The notes: generated by a model from the sequence alone, not told the origin. A stretch of DNA of 64,000 nt from Bicyclus anynana (GCF_947172395.1 NC_069098.1:1171001-1235000), one strand, 5' to 3'; positions 31,655 to 42,556 are shown, numbered from the stretch's first letter. Numbers and translations: made by a program.

Positions 31655-31790
31655 AAACCGAATTTGATAAAACATTTTACTCATAGAAAGCTACGTTATT
31701 GGCAAATGACATAGGCTATGTTTTATCACCGTATTCCTACGGGACCGGGAACAACGCGGGTAAATCCCCAGAGCGACGGCTATTTAAATT
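31655..31790 (+). mobile_element. Degraded Helitron-like fragment
   Basis: It contains 'taaaccgaatttgataaaac', 'acataggctatgttttatca', 'cgtattcctacgggaccgg' and 'ggctatttaaatttttc'. The CTAGT terminus is lost. Confidence 0.55.
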
Positions 31791-31918
31791 TTTCGGAGTT
31801 TCGGAGGTCAGCGGCCTTCTATTAATTTGTATAAAAAGTAACAGATAGACAAACGTACTTTCGCATTTACAAAATTTGTTTGGATATGATTTATTTTGAA
31901 AAAACAAAGCTAATTCCA

Positions 31919-31965
31919 TAAAGCTCCTCCTTTTTTTGAACCCGGTTAAAAAGAGGAGCCGTTAT
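31919..31965 (+). mobile_element. End fragment of the TTAACCGACTTC family
   Basis: 'gctcctcctttttttgaacc' followed by 'cggttaaaaag' resembles the right end of the nested element at 39000-39026. The same end recurs at 54930, 60490 and 41043. Confidence 0.5.
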
Positions 31966-32826
31966 CTCTGTCGCCCCTTGCCACCCTCTAAACAATTATT
32001 CCATAAAACTGTAACCCATACAATCGTGTTATATAAATTGTCCGACGCAGCGGCCATTGCGCGATGATAAATGCTTAGCGCTCGCAAGCGAACGAGCTTT
32101 CGCACCCGTACCTATGAACCGTGTATACTGGTAAGCCGCGGGCACACCAAGAACTATGATTTTTATATACTTTTTTTTTTAAAGGTAGATGGCCTAGCTT
32201 GACTATGGACTACCATCGTCATTAGCGGAAACCCATTACTCTGGTGAGTGTGTAGTTGGTGGGTAGTTCACCCGATATTAAGTGTAAAACCATAATATCC
32301 CATGACAACAATGCTTAATCTGACATTACTTGAGCAGTTATTTAAAATTTATTACATTTATTTATTTATTAAAAAAAATACTTTACCCTCGAAAGAGGAA
32401 GAATGCTTCGTAAACTCGTACAATAAATGCAATGCACCGCTCTGTGCTGGTAAATGTAAGGCATAATTCTGTTAATTCTATGTGCATTTAGTTTCATACT
32501 CTGTAATCTTCACAACGGAACATAGACATAGTGTTTTGTAGTATATTCTGGGTCAGAAACGAATAGTGAAAAACACAGCTGGATGGTATTTTTTAATAGT
32601 AAAATTTTGTCCTAATTATTTATATTTTTAAATAAACTTTTGATACTTAAGGTTATTGTAAAAGTTTGTGTTAATTAGTTATTTAATGTTTTTAGCTCAG
32701 CTTTATTTGCGTTTTATCTTTAACATATTAAAAACACGCTGACTTCATTAGTTTTTCTGACTAGAGATTCGTGCTAAGTGTACCCCCAACCTAACCCACT
32801 TTCGCTCCACTGAAACCTACACTTTC
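31966..32826. other. Mixed DNA, no gene recognised
   Basis: A CpG-containing patch (32050-32130: 'ccattgcgcgatgataaatg', 'cgctcgcaagcgaacgagct') and the phrase 'ggtagatggcctagcttgac' (32186) suggest a worn repeat or regulatory DNA. No feature could be defined. Confidence 0.4.
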
Positions 32827-32931
32827 AGTGAGTGAGCCGCGAACCGCCGCGCCGCACGTGTGTAGCGCCTTTATGTTTTTTATGTTAATGTGAAAGGAGC
32901 TTAAGTGCTTACTTGGATTTCCATACACGCG
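32827..32931 (+). promoter_or_regulatory. Candidate first (5'-UTR) exon
   Basis: An insect initiator match TTCAGT (A at 32827) is followed by a short CpG-rich segment ('cgaaccgccgcgccgcacgt'). 104 bases further on stands a strong splice donor GCG/GTAAGT (GT at 32932). There is no in-frame start codon that would support a protein. No TATA box is obvious. This is suggestive only. Confidence 0.2.
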
Positions 32932-33049
32932 GTAAGTGCTAATTACAGGTTCTAATGACTTATTAATTACACGGAACAGAATTAGTTTAATTAACGAACG
33001 GGAAGGAAGTTTAGGTGTAGAATAGATTATTTAATATAAAGGTGTTCAC

Positions 33050-33120
33050 TGCTCGTTGGTTCAATGGTTGAACTTTTCAGTTATAAATGAGATCCTAGGT
33101 TCAAATCTTGGTTTTGTTTT
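33050..33120 (+). mobile_element. tRNA-like SINE head, degenerate
   Basis: 'gctcgttggttcaatggttg' (A-box-like) and 'ctaggttcaaatcttgg' (B-box-like) lie 35 bases apart. The folded cloverleaf is not intact, so this is not a working tRNA gene. Confidence 0.5.
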
Positions 33121-33282
33121 TAAAACGAGATTTTTCATTTCCACAGCCCGGAGTAGGAAACAAAGTGTATAAATACTTATATTCTTGTTTCTTGTCCTAA
33201 TTTCAAGACAGTAATTTTCTTAACGGAAAAAGTTTTAGTTTTTTTGAATTTAAGTTTTTTTATTTAAGTACGTTTAAACTAT

Positions 33283-33515
33283 CGCTTGCCTGCGATCTCA
33301 CCCGATGGTAAGTGACGATTAAATCTGAAAGTGTGTCGCGTTGTAACTAAACTGTAAATTCATAGTTTACTTAACTTAAAGCTCATCATTAAAATAATTT
33401 CACATGAAATAGATAACTTTAATAAAAACTTTTTTATTTTTTTCGCGCTTCGAACTTGAAACCTTGCTATCCCCAGCTAAACAAAATAACCACTAAGCCA
33501 GCAGCAGATCGTTAT
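33283..33515 (-). mobile_element. SINE fragments (B tail and a tRNA-like head)
   Basis: 'cctgcgatctcacccgatgg' (33290) matches the SINE B tail. At 33453-33513 a minus-strand tRNA-like head ('ggcttagtggttattttg', 'aaggtttcaagttcgaa') is seen. No complete element. Confidence 0.4.
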
Positions 33516-33866
33516 ACAGTAGTAGACATTCGAAATATAGTTACCGCTTGGAGCAACATATTTCAGTGAAGGAATTTATGAGTGTAGTAATATTTATCGA
33601 GCTGCCATATTTACGATGTTTTGGAATAAAAATAGACCTTCGAGTAATATTTCAACGCTAAATAAGACATTTGATGGAGCGCGCTACGTATATTGTAATT
33701 CATCAATCGATGTGGGAGGCTTTGTTATTGAATATCGATAAATACTCGTTTTTTTATAACAACAATATTCATAATAATTATTGTTATAGGATAGGTCTCG
33801 CTGGAGAGACTTATCCTACATTAATGATTTTGAATATAGTATTTATTGACTTTTTATAAGGTGGAC

Positions 33867-33962
33867 TGACACGCGCAGAGATTCGCTGGATGAAGGTGGC
33901 TCAGGATCGTGATTTGGATGTCCTGCAGTGGATGCCTATCGGTTGATATTATGATGATAATG
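33867..33962 (+). mobile_element. RTE 3'-end fragment
   Basis: 'gattcgctggatgaaggtgg', 'ctcaggatcgtg' and 'gtcctgcagtggatgcctat' followed by 'ttgatattatgatgataatgg'. It is strongly diverged. Confidence 0.65.
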
Positions 33963-34119
33963 GATAATGATGAAGAGTTCAATGATTGTCTTCCGTATTT
34001 GCGTCGATGATCCAGGTGTGTTTCATGGCTCTCGACTCTTATTTGAGAGAAAGAAAAGACGTTAATTTTTGTGCAACACATCAAAAAGCCTTACACTAAT
34101 TGTTGCGTGACGCCTCAAC
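33963..34119. other. No recognised feature
   Basis: A short AT-rich gap. The 76-codon minus-strand frame here covers part of the RTE fragment and is not a gene. Confidence 0.4.
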
Positions 34120-34265
34120 CACTTGGGCATATCGAGACCATAACCCAAGTAGAAAAATTATCAAACACTACTTTGTTATGTTTGGCACAACCTTGAAAAA
34201 GGTACCAGCTCAGTATTCTGCTGCATGACAAAGCAAGGTATTCAGCTGGCACCATAGGCGTATAA
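34120..34265. repeat. Repeat related to the foldback arms at 57.7/59.6 kb
   Basis: 'ggcacaaccttgaaaaaggt' and 'agctcagtattctgctgcat' resemble 'ggcacaacctagaaaaaggc' and 'actcagcattttgccgcata' from the 59.6-kb arm (minus strand). It is a diverged family member. Confidence 0.45.
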
Positions 34266-34479
34266 GGGGGCAAGGAGGAGGGGTCGTTTTGTTTTCAAGA
34301 TTTTATACATGCCTTTTGTTAGACATAGATCTTCTAAGCCTTAGTTTATAAAAGCTTAAAGTTAGTGAACTCATGTTTCTATCATAAGCAGTTACCGTAC
34401 GATTAATATGGTAGGCAACTATGGAGTGACTTTTTTATGTAATCTATACTAAAATTTTAAAGATTTTGAAAACTAGAGA

Positions 34480-34595
34480 CTAGAGAAACCACTAGAGAGC
34501 CACGTTATTTGTGAGTATCAAAAGTTATATTTTATCCATATATTCTCATGGAAACAGGAACTACGTGGGCGAAACAGCGGAATGTCGGCTTGGCA
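34480..34595 (+). mobile_element. Degraded Helitron-like fragment
   Basis: It contains 'atattttatccatatattct', 'catggaaacaggaactacgt' and 'gggcgaaacagcggaatgtc'. Confidence 0.5.
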
Positions 34596-35046
34596 GCAAA
34601 AATATTCATGGCGGAGGTACTTTACAGTACGAGCTCAAATGCTTTATTCTGATAAGATACAGGAATGGCACTCAACATTTTCCATCAAAACAGTGAGTTG
34701 AAAGTAACAATAAAGTGCCGCTGAAGAAGCATAAAACAGCTTTAACAATAACCCATCAAAAACGGTCATTACATTTTTTCGCTTTGTCCAAAAAGCTCTA
34801 GAGAAATAAAAATGTCTCCATTCTCTTGAAGATTTTAAAAGGCTATAAGAAAGTTTTATGGCGAGTAAAAAAATTAATTTTACGCCGTTGACTTTCGAGT
34901 GCGGCTTCTAGTTTGTTTTATGGGCTGTTAGTGTTTGCTCTCGATTTAGTCTAAAATTGTTTATGGTAATTAGATAAAAAACTGAGAAATTAAAGAAAAA
35001 ACTTTGTTAATATGATTCCTATTATATATACTCATTTCTTATTATA
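34596..35046. other. No recognised feature
   Basis: AT-rich DNA with no gene or repeat recognised. Confidence 0.5.
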
Positions 35047-35246
35047 AACTAGTAGACGCCGCGCGGGTTCGCGGTGGTTCCCATTCCTGTCGGAATACGG
35101 GGATACAGTATAGCCTATAGCCTTCCTTGATAAATGGGCTATCTAACACTGAAAGAATTTTTCAAATCGGACCAGTAGTTCCCGAGATTAGCGCGTTCAA
35201 TCAAACAAACAAATAAACTCTTCAGCTTTATAATATTAGTATAGAT
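35047..35246 (-). mobile_element. Helitron-like element (complete)
   Basis: About 200 bp. The 3' end is CTAGTAGACGCCGCGCGGG (35048 inward) and the 5' end reads TATACTAATATTATAAAGCTG on the minus strand (near 35246). Inner landmarks 'gatttgaaaaattctttcag' and 'aaggctataggctatac' are preserved. Confidence 0.88.
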
Positions 35247-35274
35247 ATAGATACACATGATATTTAATTTTAGA

Positions 35275-35462
35275 AATTAAATATCATGTGTTTCAAACGT
35301 AATAAAAAACATCGCGAGGAAACCTGCATACCTGAGAATTTTCTTAATTCTTAAGTCTGCCAATCAGCATTGAGCCAGCGTGGTGGACTACTAGCATAAC
35401 TCCTCTCATTCTGAGAGGAGACCCATGCTCAACAGTGAGCCGAAAATAGATCATGATAATGA
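35275..35462 (+). mobile_element. SINE A body without head
   Basis: It runs from 'aaattaaatatcatgtgttt' to 'gtgagccgaaaatagatcat'. It is short of the tRNA-like head and lies close to the Helitron copy. Confidence 0.8.
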
Positions 35463-35624
35463 CGTGCAAACGAGTCATATAGTAAATATCATATTATTCA
35501 TTATCAAATCAGCCAAAATAACCATCTTAATGGCGCATTACAGGTCCAGGCATCTATTCTTAAACAGGTAGGTAAGGGGACTTAGAGCCGAGAACCACTA
35601 TGATGAGCATTTTTTTTATAAATC

Positions 35625-35812
35625 CCGCGTAAATAACTGACTTTTAGGGGGAAAAAGTTGCCTGTGCTCTGGTCCATTTCTAAATTAACTCTGTACCAAA
35701 TATCATCTAAATCGGTTCAGCCGTTTAGCCGTGAAAAGGCTACGTTAGTAAGTTAGATTAAGGTTAGGTTAGGTTACAGAGTTATTTTCGCATTTATAAT
35801 ATTAGGACCTAT
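35625..35812 (-). mobile_element. Degraded Helitron-like copy
   Basis: It starts near 'ataaatcccgcgtaaataac' and has 'atcggttcagccgtttagcc'. The 5' side ends 'cgcatttataatattagg'. Inside lies 'aaggttaggttaggtta', a short TTAGG-like run. Confidence 0.6.
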
Positions 35813-35962
35813 GGATACTCGTAAACAATTTCACTTTTTTCAGAAACTGAAGTTCTAAGGTTCTGAGAATTAGTCTAGTTAGTAAGGTTAGTTTCTTTAA
35901 AGTTAAAAATATTTTTGTGATTCATATTTTACAAATCCCTCCGATGAATCCGTGGCGCATTT

Positions 35963-36286
35963 GACGGCCTCCGTGGCGCAGTGGTGTGCGCGGTAGATTT
36001 ACAAAACGGAGGTCCTGGGTTCGATCCCTGGCTGGGCAGATTGAAATTTTCTCAATTAGTCCACGTCTGGCTGGTGGGAGATTTCGGCCGTGGCTAGTTA
36101 CCATCAGCCAGCAAAGACGTACCGCCAAGCGATTTAGCGTTCTGGTACGATGCCGTGTAGAAACCGAAAGGGGTGCGGATTTTCATACTTCTCCTAACAA
36201 GTTAACCCGCTTCCATCTTAGACTGCTCACACTTACCATCAGGTGAGATTGTAGTCAAGGGCTAACTTGTAAAGAATAAAAAAAAA
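35963..36286 (+). mobile_element. Full-length SINE B
   Basis: About 324 bp with head ('gacggcctccgtggcgcagt'), B box ('gggttcgatccctgg'), body and terminal 'cttgtaaagaat' plus a short A run. No clear duplication. Confidence 0.9.
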
Positions 36287-36603
36287 TGAATCATAAAGTT
36301 ATAACGGTATAGAATCTATTTGTGAAATGTGAAATTAGATTCTGTAATTGTTAATCGTCATTCACCCAGGTGCTTATATCTGTCAGCGTGTGTGTACTGT
36401 GTGCTGTCTCTCCGTCTGTCAGTGCGGTTATACAAACCATTTGGTGTATCTTATTAGATACACGTGGAAAGTTTGATATGTCTATTTAAAGAGAACCCGC
36501 CTTTTATTTATGAAACGTTTCATTAACTGGAATTGCGTTTGCCAGAGACAAAGTTATTATACGTTTAGCATAGCCACATAATACATTATAGTAACTAAGT
36601 TTA

Positions 36604-36914
36604 AAGGACGTGATAGCCCAGTGGACATGACCTCTGCCTCCGATTCTGGAGGGTGTGGGTTCGAATCCAGTCCGGGGCATGTACCTCCAACTTTTCAGTT
36701 GTGTGCATTTTAAGAAATTAAATATCACGTGTCTCAATCGGTGAAGGAAAACATCGTGAGGAAACCTGCATATCAGAGAATTATCTTAATTCTCTGCGTG
36801 TGTGAAGTCTGCCAATCCGCATTAGGCCAGCGTAGTGGACTATTGCAATTACCCCTCTCATTGTGAGAGGAAACTCGAGCTCAGCAGTGAGCTGAATATG
36901 GGTTGATGACGACA
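36604..36914 (+). mobile_element. Full-length SINE A with 11-bp duplication
   Basis: A 311-bp copy with tRNA head, B box 'gggttcgaatccag' and tail 'atatgggttgatgacgac'. It is flanked by aactaagttta at 36593-36603 and 36915-36925. Confidence 0.95.
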
Positions 36915-37559
36915 AACTAAGTTTATTCAATAAATAAGTAGCCAATAGATGGGATGGTTGAAAAAGTGTTCAAATATAGTATGAAGTTAAATGAAGGTCT
37001 ATTTCCAACGCCCAAAATTTTAAATTCATTTTTTAAATTTTGGGCGAAATCAATTGAAAATACTGCTCGAAAAAAGCGACGTTTACTTGGGAATGCATTT
37101 GTTGTATTTGAACGCTTTTTTAACGTCCGTTAAAAAAACTCTCGTGCGAATGGGGGCTAACGCGCCGATGATTTATCGTGAAAATTATCTTGTCGCGTAT
37201 TGTAAAGGTCGCGAAAGCCACACTTGATCCCCAATTCTCGTCAGGTAAACAATCTGGGCACGTCGTCTAATATTTATGGTTCCCGCACGGCTCAGTCAGG
37301 GCCCGCTCCAGTGGGCCCGGGCCCACGGATTTAATTACGGGCCCAGAATACCTTCCGCTGAATGCTAATCTTATTTCTTGTGAGTGCCTGAATAATGGGT
37401 AAACTTTACAATAAGGTAAAATACAATACTTATACACGGTATATTTATAAAGAGGAAAAGTTTGTGAGGTTGAAGGGGGGCAATCTCTGGATCTACTGAA
37501 CCAATTTTGATAATCTTTAAATATACAGGATTATATTCTTTAAGTAAAATTAATTAAAA
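36915..37559. other. AT-rich DNA with one hairpin
   Basis: It contains an imperfect inverted repeat at 37009-37046 ('cgcccaaaattt' with 'aaattttgggcg') and a short GC patch at 37290-37345 ('cagggcccgctccagtggg'). No gene recognised. Confidence 0.5.
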
Positions 37560-37600
37560 GAAAGAAACTAGAAATAGAGAATTCCACAGTTTTCCTGGGA

Positions 37601-37816
37601 GTGACCTTGGATTCTAAACTTCAGTGGGGTGCTCATATAGAAAAACTGTCAGGTAAACTCAGCTCAGCTGCTTTTGCAGTGAGAAAAATAAGACAGTTTA
37701 CTGATGTTGATACAGCTAGACTTGTTTATTTTGCATACTTTCACAGCGTAATGTCTTACGGTATTTTGTTGTGGGACAAGGCTGCTGATATACATTCTAT
37801 ATTTGTACTTCAAAAA
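37601..37816 (+). pseudogene. LINE A copy 2, RT thumb fragment
   Basis: It begins TLDSKLQWGAHIEKLSGK and ends IHSIFVLQK before the nested element interrupts it. It is a close match to residues 552-625 of the LINE A frame at 17077-19065, with a few substitutions. Confidence 0.88.
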
Positions 37817-39026
37817 AATTTTAATAAAAACAATTCAACCGACTTCCAACTCAAAAATTAACTTAAACTAAAAAGCAAAAAATAACATCTTACTTATGTG
37901 CTACCTTCTGATCAGTTTGAAGGCGGTGCCAAGCCAGTGATGTTTTAATTTAAGCCGTTTAAATTACAAAATTTCTGTGGTTCTTTCAGAAACGGCTTTA
38001 ATTAAAACATGACACTGGATTGGCACCGCCTTCAAACTGATCAGAAGGTAGCACATAGGTGAGATGTTATTTTTTGCTTTTTAGTTTAAGTTAATTTTTG
38101 AGTTGGAAGTCGGTTGAATTTTTTTTATTAAAATTTTTATTTATTAATTTTTAGTGTTAGCACACCTACTGAGTGTAACCAAAAATTAATAAGTAATTAG
38201 TTCAAACGTTATTTTCTTATGATAAGTCCAAAAAAAAATACTACATTAACTCATATACAACATTTCACTCCCCCTTTATCCACACGTAATATGAATATTC
38301 AGAAAAACGTGAAAGGTGACTGTCCTCCGTCTTCATCACCAGACCCCCTATGCAGTCACAATCCATATGGTTGGAAAGTTCTCATCAATATAAAATTTAT
38401 CAAGTCCAAACACAAGGTAGCTACTGTGAACCGTCGTGGAGTTCCCTTAACTCTCCTTCATCTTCGTCACCAGACCCTTAATACAGTCACAACCCATCTA
38501 GATGTAAAGTTCTCATCAATACAAATTTATCAAGTCCAAACACAAGGTAGCTACTGTGAACCGTTGAGGAGTTCTCTTAACTGTCCTTCGTCTTCATCAT
38601 CATACCCTTAATACAGTCGCAATCCATTTAGGTGGAAAGTTCTCATCAATACAAATAAATCAAGCCCAAACAAAAGGTACCTGATGTAAATCGTTGACGA
38701 GTTCCATCGTCTGTGTTTCGGCTCCATCATCAGACCAACTCCAGAGCTTCATAAAATTGTAGTGGTTTAAAATACCTTATGGAAACACTAACAAACGCAC
38801 TAGCTACCTACGATTTTTGAAAGTTCCCCTCGATTTCTCCAGGATACCATCATCAGATCCTGACATGAAAAAAATGGGACCACCCTGGAATCAAACCCTT
38901 CAAAACAAAAAAAAAATTTTTAAAATCGGTCCACAAATGATTGAATTTTCGCTGGACATACATAAAAAAAAAAAACATACATACAGCCGAACGTAGAACC
39001 TCCTCCTTTTTGGAAGTCGGTTAAAA
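37817..39026. mobile_element. Nested 1.2-kb element with foldback and tandem repeats
   Basis: It sits inside LINE A copy 2 at an A-run. The uninterrupted LINE A copy reads straight through that point. The left half is a foldback of two ~145-base arms (37821-37970 and 37989-38140) with a ~20-base loop. The middle has three and a half tandem units of 130 bp (about 38300-38730, e.g. 'ggtagctactgtgaaccg' at 38416 and 38546). The right end is 'tttttggaagtcggttaa'. The left arm also holds 'caaccgacttccaa', so both ends carry the same short sequence in inverted orientation. It is non-coding: the 130-codon frame there (38219-38611) is a translation of the tandem repeat. The family is unknown to me. 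Confidence 0.75.
38300..38730 (+). repeat. 130-bp tandem repeat, about 3.3 units
   Basis: Landmarks 'ctcatcaatacaaa' and 'aaggtagctactgtgaaccg' recur at a 130-base spacing (38416, 38546, with a diverged third at 38676). Confidence 0.85.
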
Positions 39027-39459
39027 AGAGCAATTCGAGCAATATATCAACTAAAATCACGCGAGTCCCTTCGTCAAAAGTTTAAAGAAATAGGCATTTT
39101 AACAGTAGCCTGTCAGTATATATATAACAGTATAGTTTATGTAAGACAAAATATTAATTTGTACAAACGAAAAGGAGATTTAAACCCACGTCTTACTAGA
39201 CACGGGCATAAGTTAGTTATTTCTGCATATCGTCTCCAAAGAGTTAAAAAATCTTTTGTGGGTTTGGGTGTACTCTTCTATAACAAGATCCCCAAGACTG
39301 TGATGGACTTGCCAATGCACAACTTTAAGCAATGTGTTAAAAAACAATTACTTAGGTTTACTTACTTACTTACTAGGTTACTACACTATTGATGAGTTCC
39401 TTAACGACAAAGGTGCTTGGAGGCCATTGGATCAGCTTCCACCTTCACACAGGAAATAA
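39027..39459 (+). pseudogene. LINE A copy 2, C-terminal segment
   Basis: From 39027 the RT C-terminal part is readable without the TA expansion of the first copy (residues ACQYIYNSIVYVRQNINL), then the basic region and the PSHRK end (stop 39457-39459). The frame is broken at about 39355-39385 by an ACTT repeat expansion. Confidence 0.85.
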
Positions 39460-39679
39460 AACTATAAGAAATTGTAATTTAATTGTTATCAAATGTAAAT
39501 TGTAATACTGTATGACATTTTCAAAAGAGCAACTGTTAAGTTTCTTGCCGGTATCTTCTCAGCAGAACCTGCCTTCCGAACCGGTGGTAGAATCTTTACA
39601 AATAGTCAACTGACGTGTCAAAAGTGCTTGTAAACTGAGCCTACTTGAAATAAATGAATTTTTGATTTTTTTTTAAAGT

Positions 39680-39995
39680 GTCTAAGAAAACATGTGTTCT
39701 GAAATAAATATTGTCGGAGTAAAAAATATTTCTTTTGTAAATAGATCTTATATTGTGTCCCTTTTATCGCATCCTTATATTATGACCTAGCCAAACTTTT
39801 TCACTGATTAATATCATGAAGTAGCTTAGTAGTGAAGTGCGGAGTGCCAGTTGTAATATCTCGTCGATATTACCTTCGATAGTCGATAGTCTTACCACTA
39901 CTATTACGTATATAAAATGCAAGGATAGATAAAGGCGTGTATTACATGAATAATTGAATAGTCGGAATTATTTGAATTACTTTGTATGAAAACAT
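39680..39995 (+). repeat. Dispersed repeat R, copy 1
   Basis: It matches the minus strand of 49683-49862: 'tcggagtaaaaaatatttct', 'atgcaaggatagataaaggc', 'gtattacatgaa' and 'gtcggaattatttgaatt'. This copy has about 120 additional bases near its middle. The class is unknown. The 49-kb copy adjoins an end of the MITE at 58925. Confidence 0.65.
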
Positions 39996-40306
39996 AAAAA
40001 TAGTTATGCCGTTCGGCTCCTATAAGTGGACTTGTCAACACCTTGAAGTTATGGGAAATACTCCGCAACACCATTTATACAAAAAATAACGTTGTTTGTG
40101 AGCATCATTGGCATGAAAGATTTTATCCCCGTATTTCCACGGAAATGTGTGTCGATTTTCATCCTACTTACAAGTTGATTTTTTTTCTTTGTTTTAATTT
40201 GTGTAAAATGTAAATTTCTTTTTTAACACTTTATGCATGCTATCTTTAAGTAAAGTTATATGTATTTCAATACCATAGTTATTAGGTTTTTGAATTCTGT
40301 ATACAT
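39996..40306. other. No recognised feature
   Basis: AT-rich DNA with no coding potential. Confidence 0.45.
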
Positions 40307-40411
40307 ATAAATAAATAAATAAATAAAGTTATCCCGCTTCCATTGTAGATTGCATCATCACTTCCATCAGGTGAGATTGTAGTCAAGGGCTAATTTGTAA
40401 AGATTAAATAT
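40307..40411 (+). mobile_element. (AAAT)n and SINE B tail
   Basis: A tract of about 5 AAAT units (40307-40328) is followed by the terminal ~80 bases of SINE B ('cccgcttccattgtagattg', 'gcatcatcacttccatca', 'gtagtcaagggctaattt'). Confidence 0.75.
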
Positions 40412-40867
40412 TTATATTAAATAAAAATTATGAAATCTCTTAGTTCGTGACACAAAATATCTATATTCTTTGTCTACTCGTATTACAAACAGCTGTAAAG
40501 CTAAGTTACTTAGTAGCCTTTATCGATATCGTGCAAATGTCACTTACATACCGTACTCCCAGTTGACTGGACGTAAACAATACAATATTCGGCTAGAACT
40601 CACTGAAACGCTAAAAGCTGTTCTAAGTTATATTAAACTCGATTTGTACAGAGATAAACTTCGGTTCACTTAGGCCAAAACCCATTTAAACTTTTCTTTG
40701 GCTCCTTTTGTGTTAAATTCTCAGTATTGGAGCTTTATTAAATACTGTCCTTTTAACTAAATGGTCCATTTAGTTGTCCTTTTTACAAAAATGGGATAAT
40801 TTAATAAATAAAAAAGTCTCACTGTTTCTAAATGCTCCTAGTAGAGAAATGAAAATACATTGTTTCA
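40412..40867. other. No recognised feature
   Basis: A 67-codon frame (40470-40673) shows no domain. No RNA or repeat was recognised. Confidence 0.4.
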
Positions 40868-41003
40868 CTAAAATCGATAAAAATGTTGTACTTACATTTA
40901 ATTAATTTCTTACATAACATACAATTTTAGTGAAGTATAAATCGATAAAAATCTTATACTTACAGTTGATTAATTATTCACTCAACAAACAATTTTAGTG
41001 AAG
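40868..41003 (+). repeat. 68-bp repeat, two copies
   Basis: Landmarks 'aatcgataaaaat' (40872, 40940) and 'caattttagtgaagt' (40922, 40990) are each spaced by 68 bases. Each unit starts and ends with complementary words ('actaaaat' and 'attttagt'). TTAATTAA-type AT-rich words lie inside. Confidence 0.8.
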
Positions 41004-41042
41004 TCTTTACTACAATTTCCCTAATGTGAAGACGCGCGTCGA

Positions 41043-41600
41043 ATTTAGAACCTCCTTCTTTTTTCGCTTAAAAATGTGTTGATACATACGGAAAACGGAA
41101 AATCCATTTTTTTCATGTTGGTGCATAAATCATCGCATATCATAATATTTTCCTCATAAACTCATATTACATATGATAATATGTTTGTTTTTCACCTATC
41201 CGCTAATGTGACGAAAAACTTGTAGAGCCTTGGCATAGCGAATTTCCCGCGCCTACATCGTATCTTCTCAAACGCGCGAAAGAGACAGAAACAATCAGGC
41301 TGTTAGTTAGTACGGGACGGACTGATACAGCCTGCCAAAGATTAAAACAAATACGCAGTTATCTTTTAGATCGGAAAAGTTTGTCTCCCAGAGTATTCTT
41401 TTCAGGAAATATTTATTGCTCTAATAATCATAAATTATTTTTTAATAACTTTACTATATGAAAATAATTTGCGAAAGTAAAAAAAAAATCAGTAGACGCC
41501 TAATTTTTATTAATTTAATATAAAAATGTAATTATATTAGAATAACTGATTTTAATACCTATTTGATGTTGAAATATTTATTGACGACTTATAAAACGCA
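41043..41600. other. No recognised feature
   Basis: It begins with a fragment 'gaacctccttcttttttcgc' resembling the end of the TTAACCGACTTC family. A mixed patch with 'cgcgcctacatcgtatct' follows (41250-41290). No gene recognised. Confidence 0.4.
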
Positions 41601-41815
41601 GTTAGTAATGATGTGGTTTTTAACCGAGAGGTCCTGGGTTCGACTCCCAGTTCGGGTCAAATTAGGATTTTATATTTTCTAAATTGGTTCAGGTCTGTTA
41701 TGTTGATAGGCATCGGCCGTGGCTAGTTACCACCTTATCTGCAAAGACTTACCACTGAGCGACATAGAGTTTCAGTGTAATGCCACGTCGAAAGCGTTAG
41801 AGATATGGATAGAAG
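41601..41815 (+). mobile_element. Degraded SINE B-like copy
   Basis: The B-box region 'cctgggttcgactcccag' is clear. The body has 'ggccgtggctagttaccacc' and 'caaagacttaccac'. The A-box side is nearly gone. Confidence 0.7.
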
Positions 41816-42380
41816 AAACATCAAATTTGCTTGACAAACTTAGCTTAACCATTAAGTAACATTTGACAAACGCTTCAAACAAATCCACAGATGATAAAGT
41901 TGTCTGACAAACACGTTTGAATTGACAAAAAGTTTAACCGTTTGTAAGGTCCATAAAGACATCTTCATAAGATCTCGACAAATTACATTCTACGTACTAG
42001 TAATAAGCTACCGTATAAATACTTAAGTGTTTTTTCACTCCGGATATAATTTATTGCTCATTAATTTTTTATCAGCAGTAACATCCGTCGTAAATCAAGT
42101 TACAGCGTTTTAATTACACCCAAAAGTTAATTCCAGCCAATTTACAGCTTCTTCATTATCTATTCAAGTTTTGGTACAACAATGGCGTATTTAATTGGTC
42201 GTAAACGTACCGACTATGTCCATTGTTCACAGTGCGGGCCGTATGGGAAGTTCTAATTTTTTTTTATTGTTTTGGTAATAATTTCTACAATACTGTAATT
42301 TATATAATACTGTCTCGTTAGCCTAAAGCTATGTAGATTTGGATAATGAGGTCCTGGGTTTGCATCGGGTTATGTAATAG
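41816..42380. other. No recognised feature
   Basis: AT-rich DNA. The B-box-like 'aggtcctgggtttgcatc' at 42351 may be a decayed SINE head. Confidence 0.4.
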
Positions 42381-42556
42381 AAGCCGATGCCCTGCGGTTT
42401 CGCCTGCGTATTTCGTTTGCGTTGGAATACAGGGATAAAATATGCGACACTCGCAAGAGACGTGGATTTTAACATGCTAAATTTTTCTTAAAATCAATTC
42501 AGTAGATCTTACTTGTACAACTTCACAATGTTTACTTTTATATAATATTAGTATAG
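42381..42556 (-). mobile_element. Helitron-like element
   Basis: The 3' side reads 'agccgatgccctgcggtttc' and the 5' side 'tatataatattagtatagg' near 42550. It is the same subfamily as 9518 and 12372. Confidence 0.75.

Larger units (their letters stand above)
37560..39675 (+). mobile_element. LINE A, second copy, split by a nested element
   Basis: A 5'-truncated LINE A in the opposite orientation to 16543-19887. The first piece (37566-37822) matches the thumb region of the reverse transcriptase. The nested element occupies about 37817-39026. The rest (39027-39459) is the C-terminal segment with the same residues as LINE A, then the 3' UTR and the TTTGATTTTTTTTT tail. A short (ACTT)n expansion at 39357-39375 breaks the frame. 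Confidence 0.9.

Noticed and set aside
35757..35777. Interstitial telomere repeat (TTAGG)n
   Set aside because: Only two to three units inside a worn Helitron copy. Too short to claim.
37290..37345. hAT-like end 'cagggcccgctccagtggg'
   Set aside because: Only one end is visible and there is no matching inverted partner or duplication.
38219..38611. 130-codon frame with Ser-rich repeats
   Set aside because: It is a translation of a 130-bp tandem repeat in a nested element.
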